Positions 41,224 to 50,573 of a DNA stretch of 64,000 nt are shown one piece after another. Where the stretch lies: NCBI GenBank assembly GCA_030248065.1, contig JASAMV010007048.1, forward strand, positions 23,171 to 87,170. Direction: 5' to 3'. The translations under genes and the position numbers were made by a program. Below the pieces are notes generated by a model, which did no database searches, had not been told where the DNA came from, and worked only from the letters and a program-made list of their open reading frames with translations. Position 1 is the stretch's first letter; each line of letters opens with the position of its first letter. Source of the stretch: Rhynchonema sp. JSB1_4 (taxonomy: Eukaryota > Nematoda > Chromadorea > Monhysterida > Xyalidae).

Positions 41224-42861
41224 CTACGTGATTGTATAGGTCGCATCCTGCCGTTGATGCTGATGTCGGACATGATTTCGCCACGCATCGTTTGTGACAA
41301 ATGTTAGCGGACACAAATCACAATTGTACGGCCGTTCACCGGTGTGCCTGCGTCTGACATGACGATGGAAATCGCTGGATCTCTTGAATTCAAATCCACA
41401 ACATTCGAATATCACAGTACCATCAGGCAAGACGCGACGCGCCTTACATAAATTGTAAGGCCCTACGTCGACCGAACTAGCAGCTGTGCTGTTGACAATC
41501 GCCAGGAAACTTTGTGGTAGCCCGCTGACCGAAGCGCTGCCTTTTTCGTCCTTCCTTGACGCGTGAACACCAGTGGTTGATGATGTGATCAGCTTCTTTT
41601 GACGAACTCTGGCTGTGCGGCTAGAGGCCCGGGCAACGCCTGACGCTGAGATTTGGGAGCTGTAGGGCCCGGATGCCACTGAGTCGGTGAACAACCTCGG
41701 CAACCGTTTTGATGTTTCGCATAGTTGATGTGATCCGTCCGTCGATGCGACGTTAGTATTTTGATCTGCTGTAGTGCGTGAAGTTACTGGCTCTTGTTCA
41801 GCGAGTTGAATATCCATCACCGATGCTTCTGACGTTGGAGATATCACAATCTGGGGTTGGTCGGTAATCAATGGTTCCTGTTTTATGGCACGATCGTCTG
41901 TTGCATGGGTCACATTCAATGTTTGCGGCCCGAGCTTCAGGTTTTGAACTTGCTCATGCTCATCATGTACAGGAGCACCGTGATCCAACAAGGAAGAATC
42001 ACGCAGAGACCAGCTTGAGACCGGGAGTTGAGGTGCAGTCAGCATTTGCAACGGTGGTGTTGCCGATTGAGCCTGCAGACGTGAAGGAGCATTTTCTTGA
42101 CATTATCATTGTCACATACCTGGTGCTTGGATTTGATCACCACGTGATTTCCTGACCCCACTAAGTTTGATTTAAATAAAACTTGTTCCGAGAAGAACTC
42201 TAAACGCTGGTCGAACATAGCCGTATTAGCGAATCTCAAAATACTCAGGGTACCAAGGCGCAATGTACGAAAGCAAGGCGGATCCAATCCAATCAGCAGA
42301 GCGATGTCAAACTTGATGGTCAGGTCTTGCTTTGGCCCCGCGACTTCTAGTTATTTGCTCATCCCGCTGCTTCCAACCAGCGCAAGCATTGATCCCAGAC
42401 AGATAAACCAAGTTTTATGACGGGCGAACAGTAAATCTCAAAATTTCATGCTAATACAAGACAAGCGACCAAGGCTAGACCGCACCGATCAACAATTCTG
42501 ATATCGCCGCAGGAATGATCCCATGTGCACAAAACAAATGCAGAAATAAATCTTACCGGATGAACGAACGCAGGCACAGCTTGATTCTGAACCACAAACA
42601 TCAAACTGTCGATTTTGAATTGATGTTGATCGATAACTTGGTCGATTTGATTCATGTGATCCAACAGCGACATCACAACTTTCCTGGTCACCGACTGCTC
42701 GTGACGTAAACATGACAGACCTGCAACCAACACCAGACAGTGGTGATGTTCCCCAATTAAAACAAAAATGAATGAACAAGCAAGCAAATTAAACCAGTCT
42801 ACTCACTCGTGACCACTTCACTGACAGCGTCTTGGACATCCGGGTGCGGATTGGGCGCCAT
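41224..42861 (-). CDS. Array unit U28, two-finger C2H2 gene
   Basis: Predicted 355 aa; exons 42807-42861 (MAPNPHPDVQDAVSEVVTS), 42557-42720 and 41224-42072. Intron 2 is 484 bp and keeps partial similarity to the U24 intron. Exon 3 has SSWSLRDSSLLDHGAP, AIKQEPLITDQPQIVISPTS (shared with U24), RLPRLFTDSVASGP (shared with U29) and KARRVLPDGTVIFECC. Only two fingers: CCGFEFKRSSDFHRHVRRRH and CDLCPLTFVTNDAWRNHVRHQH, then a QDATYTIT tail. It returns to the CC-type first finger while keeping a right-hand exon 2. Confidence 0.85.
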
Positions 42862-42953
42862 AATCAAGACGTTGTGAAGACCTATCACGGAATTCCTGAG
42901 GTGGTAAAGAGATTGATGCATACGTGCATCAAAAGCGGCTGAAAGTTCTTTCG

Positions 42954-42988
42954 GTAAGTAGACCGTCCCTGCTGGGAACGGCTTCGAA
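42954..42988 (-). promoter_or_regulatory. Shared upstream element, U28
   Basis: Plus-strand gtaagtagaccgtccctgct then gggaacggcttcgaa, 93 bp above the ATG. Confidence 0.5.
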
Positions 42989-43271
42989 ATCTCAACGAAT
43001 AAGTTCCATAGGAAAGTGCGCGCCATGTTTTCAAAATGTCAATTTTACTTGCTCAGAAATAAGCCAAACAAAACAATTTCATCGGCAGTCACAGAAAACT
43101 AATCACCCTGAATAACAAAAAGGGATGCGAGAGCATTGTGTGACTGTTGTATTTAGCAAATTATTGAAAAAATTAATTTGGAGTCCTGTCTACGCCTAGG
43201 TTTCGCGGGGTTCAAAAACTTCAATCAAAGCCATGAATCCAGTGCATTTACGCATGTATCCAAAAACCAAA

Positions 43272-44393
43272 CTAGTCCGCCAACTTATGCGTCCGAGTGA
43301 TCGTGAAAGTGGCATCCTGTTGCTGATGTGGATGTTTATTTCTAACATGATATCCCCACGTTTTACTCGCAGAAAACGATTTCAGACACAAACTACACCG
43401 GAACGATCGTTTACCGCCGTGTTTGCTTGCGACGTGATAATGGAAATCACGGGATCTTTTGAATGCAAACTCGCAACAGTTGAATGTCACAGTGCCGTCC
43501 AGTGAGACACGGCGGGCTGTCGAGATGTCGTACGGATCGGCGTCACCCGGAACAGCAGCTGTGCACTTGGCATGGTTCAGCTTGTCCAACCCGAAATTGA
43601 CTAAGTCGCTGGTTTTCGGCTTCTTCTCTGACGAAAGATATTCTTTGGCGCGTGGCTGTTTTTGAAGGGCGCGGTCACAGTCACAGCCCCGGGCGAAGCA
43701 CGGGATTGAGCCGCGGCAACTGGAAGGCCCGGCTGCGACCGTATCGGTGAACAATCTGGGAAGACGCTTTGACGTTGTTTTGTTTGGTTGATTTGGTGCC
43801 AGCTCGACGTGCTCCACCATTTGCATGTCCATCGCCGATACCTCTCGTGTTGGAAATGTCACAATCTGGGGTTGATCGTTAATCTGTGGTTCCTGTTTGA
43901 TGGCAGGATTGTTTGGTGTATGCGTCACGTTCGACGTTTGCGGCACGGACTTCGAGACTTGAACCTGCTGATCATGGTCAAGCGCCGTCTCCGCTTGATT
44001 TTGAACCACAAACATCAGACTATCAATCTTAAATTGATGTTCATCGATGAGCTGATCAATTTGATTCATGTGACGTATGAGCGACGTCACGGTCTGCTTC
44101 GCGATCGTTTGTTCATGACGTAGATTCTTGAGGTCTGCAAATTACAGAGCATCTTAATTTTGGCCTTACTTCACGCCAGTGTCCGTCCCATCGTTAGCAA
44201 CATGCCGCCAGCGCGGTAATGGCGGACTTCAAAGTTGGTTACCAAACAACACTTCTTCTATATATGTACGCCACCAAAAAGACCACTGCATCACTGTTCA
44301 TTCATGCAGCAGGGCACAAACTGGCCAGAAACACAAACTTGTCGCAATCTCGTTCACAGCGGTAACCATATCGAGACTGGTGTGAGGCGGCAT
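43272..44393 (-). CDS. Array unit U29, two-finger C2H2 gene with fused exons 2 and 3
   Basis: Predicted 305 aa from two exons, 44339-44393 (MPPHTSLDMVTAVNEIATS) and 43272-44134. The exon 2 module (LKNLRHEQTIAKQTVTSLIR, LIDEHQFKIDSLMF) runs without a break into exon 3 sequence (QAETALDHDQQVQVSKS). Intron 2 and the W/LDQG segment have therefore been removed by an in-frame deletion. AIKQEPQINDQPQIVTFPT and RLPRLFTDTVAAGP match U28. Fingers: CCEFAFKRSRDFHYHVASKH and CSLCLKSFSASKTWGYHVRNKH, with a non-canonical linker GGKRSF. The exon 1 start lacks the usual MAPN. Confidence 0.82.
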
Positions 44394-44490
44394 GGCAATG
44401 GCACTGAGGTGACGACAATTTTCGTCTATTTGTCAGGTGGCACTGAAAGGCGCCTGGATAAAAAATACAATCAAGAAGCGCAATTCAGAC

Positions 44491-44520
44491 AATAAGCTGC
44501 TCTGATTGAGCAAGCCACGT
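44491..44520 (-). promoter_or_regulatory. Shared upstream element, U29
   Basis: Plus-strand aataagctgctctgattgag then caagccacg, 98 bp above the ATG. Confidence 0.5.
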
Positions 44521-44690
44521 TATGCAAACGTGTCCCTTCAAATCTCAACAACGATAATGATTAGCGTTTGCTGTTTGGAACTTTTTATCGTGAACCAGAT
44601 CCGCAGCAAGCACAGGTCAACGTTCAGATGAAAAGAGAGAAATGGCAATGTAAAACAAATGCATTTGTACGAATAAATACAAAACAAGCT

Positions 44691-45885
44691 CTATTTTCCA
44701 AATGAACCAGAGTTCTGGTTGACATGTCCATGAGTACGTTGATGTTTCATCAAGTCCTTCGCGTCAACATATCCCTTCTCGCACATCTCGCATTCAAATG
44801 GTCGTTTCGCATTGTGCCTGAGTTCGTGTTTGCGGGCATTCTGTCGCGTCGAAAAGTAACCCGAACAGATGCCGCATTTGAACGGTCGTTCGCCGGTGTG
44901 TCTGCGCACGTGCGTGCAGAAGTTGCCGCAATGCTTGAACACCTGACCGCACGGACAGTGATAAGTGATGGTGCCATCGGGTGATACACGACGCGCTGCT
45001 GCACGGCTGTACGCACTTGTCGGTATGGATAACTGTGACGATATCGCCGTTGGACTTGATGTTTCAGCCTCTGCGCGGTCATCGATTGAACCTTTGCGTT
45101 GATGGTGGCTTTGACGCCGAGCGGTGGCTTGTTTATGATGAACTGAGGGGGAGCTGCGCACATCAACACCATCAGGCTGCTCTGATAATGATGATTGTTG
45201 GGTCAATGTTGGGGCGTTATCAAAAATCAACGCTTCTTGCTTGACCAGGCGTCCGTCACTGGTATTGGACGGTTCGAAATAACTGTCGATCACTGAATCA
45301 GCGGCGAAGTTCGGGCTCAAATCGGAGATTGAATGCGCGAATACATGGCCGGGTTGATCGTGCAAGGAACTGTTGTTGCTTGGAACCGGGACTGGGCCTG
45401 GCGGCTGGACGCGAGGCGCCGGATGGAGACGTGTTGTGGAAAGTTCCTGTAAAAAACGAATTGTTTCAGCATTTTGACAGCAAATCCTTGATACGGAAAA
45501 AATTACAAAATGAAGCTAGTTAGACCTGAGAGCGTCTTTCTTCTGCGAGATTGTCATTCATGATTATCAGCATCAAACTGTCGATTTTCCACTGATGTTC
45601 GTCAATAACGCGATCGATTTCGCCCATTTGCGACAAAAGTGTCGTCATCGCTTTCTTGGCCACATTCTGTTCGTGACGCAGACATCGCAGGCCTGGTTGT
45701 TGTAACAGACAATTTAGTTTTTTTGTCTGGGAGTGCCTTCATTACCTGTGGTAGACCATACCGAGAACTATGCAACCATGAAAGAAGTAAAAAAGGTTAT
45801 TTTTCGAAAACGAAAACAACTCACTTGTGGCGATCTCCTGCACAGCATCGTGGATCGTGGGTTGAACTCGAATATTTGGTGCCAT
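44691..45885 (-). CDS. Array unit U30, three-finger C2H2 gene
   Basis: Predicted 327 aa; exons 45825-45885 (MAPNIRVQPTIHDAVQEIATS), 45526-45692 and 44691-45446. Exon 2 is LRCLRHEQNVAKKAMTTLLS with EIDRVIDEHQWKIDSLML. Exon 3 opens with proline-rich VQPPGPVPVP, then has RLVKQEALIFDN and AARRVSPDGTITYHCPCG. Fingers: CPCGQVFKHCGNFCTHVRRH (CxC, HxxxH), CGICSGYFSTRQNARKHELRH and CEMCEKGYVDAKDLMKHQRTH, with linkers TGERP and NAKRP. No upstream element was found within 300 bp of the ATG. Confidence 0.84.
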
Positions 45886-46229
45886 GGCAACTTAGCATTC
45901 AACGGTTGACTGTTGCGGATGGGGAAAAACGGACGAGATCGAGCTGAAATTAGTTGTAGGTGACTTCTTGCAGCTGAAATTAGTTGTGAGCCTGAATGCC
46001 AGAATGACACCGTGTTCCCTCAAACACAGAGAGGCTCAACTGTTTTCCAAAAGTATTTTCACCATTCGTCGAGAGAGCCTTCCAAATCCTGTGCTATTTT
46101 CCATCGATAGGAGGCTGTATTTTAGGTAATACGGTTGGTACTATGGGATAAAAAAGGACGGAACCGCTTCTCCTTAGGTTTTGTGGTAATCTCTGCTCTG
46201 AAGCACAGGTCAGGTAGGATCGTGCCGAG
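45886..46229. other. Intergenic stretch without recognised feature
   Basis: A short tandem-like pair (gagctgaaattagttgta and cagctgaaattagttgtg, about 45940-45988) is the only structure I see here. Confidence 0.35.
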
Positions 46230-46560
46230 TTGCGGTTTTTGACTTTTCGACCGAGCCGGGCCGAGGGTGCCGGCCCTGCATGTCGAAATTTCAAGACAAA
46301 AACCCGCATCTCAGAGCCAACCCCTCAAAAAATTTTGCGCTTCGCGCATGGTTCGTCCGTTGTCATATTTTCCTCGTAAAACTGTCCCAAGAGCTAATTA
46401 TGAAACAACGATTAACTTTTGAAAAAAATATTTCACATTTTTTGCCACGGGGGGGCTACCCCCCCCCCCACCTCCAACACTGGACGCGGGACTCGCCCGG
46501 TTCACAGGCACCGTATCATAAAAAAACATAAACATGCTTCCCCAAGAAATTTTTGAAAAA
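46230..46560. repeat. GC-rich dispersed repeat, copy B
   Basis: Shares the ordered landmarks of 5181-5570: gactttt, gagccgggccgag, the gcgcttcgcgc palindrome (46337-46347), ggttcacag and aaaacataaacatgcttc. A G-run/C-run (about 46450-46470) is specific to this copy. Confidence 0.65.
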
Positions 46561-47153
46561 ATTCTGCTTTTTGGATGTACTACCCTGGAACCTGCCTGAC
46601 CTGTGCTCTGAAGATAAAAACGCAAAAAGACCGGCAACGACAAAAACGCCAGACCCAGACGCCGACACGAAAATGTTTCACAGCGTGCCTGCTGTCAAGG
46701 GAGGGCATCCCGTTCTAAGCCAGGTGTGTGTGCTATGCCAGCCAAGTCGTGCGGTGCTTGTTGGTGTGTTCGATCGGTATGACCGGATGGTTGCTCACTT
46801 CGTCAGTTCATTGTCACCATTTCTGTGCTGCTTTGCTTTGCGTGATCCAAAAGAATCGAAACTGCAGGTTCAAGGGCACTGAATGTGTTGTGCGTTCTTC
46901 GATGAGCTGTGCCCAGATTGGTCCAGATCCAGAGAGAAGCCAATGGTCGGTTGGTCGCAACAACCGATCCTCCAGTTCTGGTGTTGCTGCTTGCAGTTTC
47001 TGTTGCGACGCACAAAATGTCAGTCAGTTTTATCAGCACATGAAAACAGGAACGAACTTTACAGGACAATTGTGTGGATCGTGAATGAATGAAGTGAAAG
47101 TGAACACAACAAAAATGATATTGAGATATCAACACAGCATCGAGTATTGCACG
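46561..47153. other. Intergenic stretch without recognised feature
   Basis: About 600 bp between the dispersed repeat and the U31 stop. Open frames on both strands are short, without family motifs. Confidence 0.3.
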
Positions 47154-48233
47154 TCACTGCTGACCACCTGGACTTTTCAAACTGCACGTTTCTTCATGTC
47201 TGCGCTTTTTGTTCGACTCCACAAACGTTTTGGGGCAGAATCGGCACTTATGTGGTCGAATGAACGTATGCTTGTATCGGACGTGTTTCTGGTAGTTGCC
47301 AGAGTTCTCAAACACACGACCACAACAGTGATATGTGGTCTTGCCGTTCGCCGGCGAATAGCGACGAGCAGCTGATGCATTGAACTGATGGGTGGAAGTA
47401 GAAGCCGCAGCAGAACTAAAACCAGGTGACTTCGTCACATTTCGGGCCCTTTCAGAGCCGATCTTTCTGTGCAGCGGCTTCTTCTTCGTGTTTGACCCAA
47501 CTATGCCAGTGTACAGTCGTGGTCCCGGTCCACGCGAATCTGGAATGCAAACATTGAGAGAACGGGCCGGTTGCGTTTGCACAGGTGGATCCAAAATCAG
47601 AGGTTCATCAAAGCTCGGCTCTTCTCCCTTCACGATTGCTGGGTCGGACTGTGCTGGGGAGTTTTGGAGAGCATTTGACTGTTCAGCGCCAAAGTATAGA
47701 TTAATGTTGGAATCTCGTCGAACTTCTTGATTAAACGGTAACGGTTGGCTGTCGGACCAATTGGGAAGCGGAATCTGAGGAGTTGACGCCACTTGAGACG
47801 TTGTTGCCGAGTTGCTAGGCAGCTGGAACATTTTGTGATGTATGTATGTTTTCGGAAAGTTCGAAGGTTCCAACTCCTGACGCTGACGCAAAAACTAAAA
47901 CAACAAACTGCATTTGCCGCTTGTGATACATTGGCGTTGGTCACCGTGAACATCAAACTATCGATCTTCCACTGATGTTCATCAATGACCTGATCGATTT
48001 GACTCATTTGTGTCATGAAACTGGACACAAAAGTGGAGAACGTTTTCTTGGCCGTGGACTGTTCGCGACGTAAAAGTTGCAGACCTGAATGTCAAAGTTG
48101 TGTGGTCTATTCATTGACAACCCACGAAAAAAAGCAGAACGAAGCCCGCCAGTAATCAAAACGATCAAACAAGCTCACTTGTGCTTATTTCCTTCACGGC
48201 CGTGAAAAGCTCGGTTTGACCGCATGGTGCCAT
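47154..48233 (-). CDS. Array unit U31, two-finger gene with C2HC last finger
   Basis: Predicted 299 aa; exons 48179-48233 (MAPCGQTELFTAVKEISTS), 47909-48084 and 47154-47822. The donor of exon 2 could also be an earlier GTATCA, which changes the end of exon 2 by seven codons. Exon 2 is LQLLRREQSTAKKTFSTFVS with VIDEHQWKIDSLMF. Exon 3 has PLPNWSDSQPLPFNQEV, IVKGEEPSFDEP, VCIPDSRGP and AARRYSPANGKTTYHCC. Finger 1 is CCGRVFENSGNYQKHVRYKH. Finger 2 is CRFCPKTFVESNKKRRHEETC, where Cys replaces the last His (C2HC), still able to bind zinc. Confidence 0.82.
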
Positions 48234-48523
48234 TGTGATCGTCGAATTGTAGATTGTATAAAATAGGAGCCTGGAAAACAGAAAACTTCAGATGAATGTC
48301 GCTTCACAAACATCTACATGAAGCATGTTCATCACGTTGAAAGATATGGTATTGTCAATACGACATCATAAATCATGTGCAAACAAAACAATGTTGAATC
48401 ATCATTAAACTTCATTGGTTAACTTGGACCAGAACATGTTTGATGAGAAAGACGAAACATCATACTGAAGAAAAAGAAGAGTGTTATGAATTTCAGCAAT
48501 TTTAGGCTGTTAAGGTGGAGTTA

Positions 48524-48753
48524 TATAGTAAATTTCCAAATTCGCTGCCGCACAGTAAAATACGCCCCATAGTTAATGTCAAGTTATAAACCCGAACGCT
48601 AACCATTCTGAAACATTGCGGGCTGCTGCCTGGCTGGCTGGCAAGCTGCGTGTGGGTTGGTTGTCCGAATGTTTCACAAGTTGATTTGCGGGTTTAGAAC
48701 CTGACATTGGGGCGTACTTCACTGTGCGGCAGCGAATTTGGAAATTTACTATA
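48524..48753. mobile_element. 230-bp hairpin MITE with long inverted repeats
   Basis: The left arm tatagtaaatttccaaattc, gctgccgcacagtaaaatac is the reverse complement, with few mismatches, of the right arm gtacttcactgtgcggcagc, gaatttggaaatttactata. Pairing extends inward (aaacccg with cgggttta). A TA duplication at the ends is possible. It is non-coding and sits between U31 and its upstream element. Confidence 0.8.
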
Positions 48754-48970
48754 CTAGTCCATTTTGGGTTTGTAGACAATGAGAACAATTTTTGTTTGAA
48801 TCATATTAGAGTTGGGGCACTAATTTCGACCAGCGTAAAAGTTGTTCCACTACAACAGATAAACAACTTTTACGTAGACTGTCTTTATCTTATTCTCTTT
48901 TCCCCTGCACACGTGTGTTTTCCTGGACACGGAGCGTTGAAATATAGTTGCATCAAAATCATGATTGGAT

Positions 48971-49013
48971 CGGTAAGCTGCCAACATTGGCGAGTATCGC
49001 ATGAGAGCAACGG
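48971..49013 (-). promoter_or_regulatory. Shared upstream element, probably of U31, displaced
   Basis: Plus-strand ggtaagctgccaacattggc then gagtatcgcatg and agcaacggcgc. It lies 738 bp above the U31 ATG, with the hairpin element between, and is the only copy between U31 and U32. Confidence 0.45.
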
Positions 49014-49060
49014 CGCAACAGAAGCTTTAGCAATCATCAAAGTTAAAGCCAGAAATTTTA

Positions 49061-50168
49061 TTATGCACCAAGATTGCACTCAACACAGATGGAACAATGG
49101 GCATCAATACGAAATATTGGTGGTGTGTATGTAAAACTGAACGACGCAATGATTTCTGAAAACGTCATCAGATTAGGCTGTGTCATGTCCATGTGTGCAC
49201 GCACCGCTCGTTCGTGATAACGCAACTTCGAACGTTCGGCAAACACCTTTGAGCACGTGTGACATTTGAACGGCTTCTCAAACGTCTGTTTGTATCGTCG
49301 ATGCCTGTTATAGTTGTAGGTCTTCTTGAACTCAATGCCACAACGCACGTGCGGATCACTGGTGCGTCATTTGACACAAAGCGTGGCTGTGCGGACGCAC
49401 CGGTGTTGGTGACATGTGAAACATCTGCCGATCGAGATGTGCGTGCTGCAGTGGACTTGGCTTGTTCGCCGCCAGTGTGTCTCACGTGATGATGGTGGTA
49501 ATAAGGATGGATCACTCGTGTCTCAGTTAGATTGTTGCTGTTTGGATGTGAGTCCTGGTCTGAGAATGGATCCGGATCTTGCACTGGTTGACAAACGGGC
49601 GGTGATGAGGCTGCCGATTGCTGCTGTTCATCGACAATCAGTGGATCATGTTTGACGGCTGATGCAAGATCGAGTAAAGAAGCCAATGGTTCGAACGATG
49701 ACGGCGCAGTGAATGCACACGGCATTGGGACCGTGTGCTGCTGCTTGTTTGTCCGAACGATTCGAGACCGGCATCTGCAATAGTGACTGTGGTGGTGCAC
49801 ATTGCATCGCAAACCTTGGGCTAATTCTGTTGTAGTCTGCGCATATTTCGTAGCCTGGCAGCAGTGTTCTGGAGTACTTGAGAATGCACGTGGTTGCGTG
49901 TTACACCAAATACTGTAACGTGTAGGGCGGTGACAGCAGCACTAAATGTATGTAGGTGCGAAGGAATGAATGCAGGTTGCTATACCATACCACACGTGGA
50001 TATTTATGGCCGGTGAATTGACTTACAGTAGACTGCTACTGCGTTAGCACGAAATACATGCAAAGGCGCAGAGACTACATTAGAGTAAGCCAAATGCTAA
50101 TGCGGTATAGTGCTGTGACTCACTTGCAGCAATATGTTGCAATGCGCACTGCGCATGTCGGGTGCCAT
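49061..50168 (-). pseudogene. Array unit U32, zinc-finger pseudogene lacking exon 2
   Basis: Exon 3 (about 49061-49774) reads AVKHDPLIVDEQQQ and DPFSDQDSHPN, then RFVSNDAPVIRTC. One base is missing exactly in the CC codons, and the fingers continue in another frame (CGIEFKKTYNYNRHRRYKQ). There the last zinc His is Gln; finger 2 is CHTCSKVFAERSKLRYHERAVRAH. A second frame change lies near 49740. Exon 1 (50124-50168, MAPDMRSA...) has an indel but keeps its GTGAGT donor. No exon 2 is visible between them. Confidence 0.75.
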
Positions 50169-50573
50169 GATGAAGGCCACCACGAATCTGGAAGTATGTA
50201 CACTTAAGATCGAAATGTTTTATGACCGGCATCTGAGAGCAGTTGTCTTTCAAACCACTTCACTTAAAATACTGAGGTTCAGCAGTAACGTTCCCAAAGC
50301 AGAAACATGTGGCATCAGTTCGACCATTCAGTGGGTTTGAGTTGCAAGCAAAACCGCAACAATGTAGGCAATCATTTTGTTATTTCATATCTGGTAAGAA
50401 TTTCGGAACAAAGAATGTGAGTGCACACACAATCACGCAACACGAAAGTACCAACATCGACAAAAACCTGCTGCAAACTGTGCCCAGATACAAAGAGAGC
50501 CAGCAAAAATCATCAAAAAAGAACACCAGAAAAATTTGATGAACAGATAGGCACAGCTAATATGTACATGAAA
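50169..50573. other. Intergenic stretch between U32 and the MATH-BTB gene
   Basis: No element copy, repeat or coding frame recognised. A/C-rich around 50440-50540. Confidence 0.35.
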
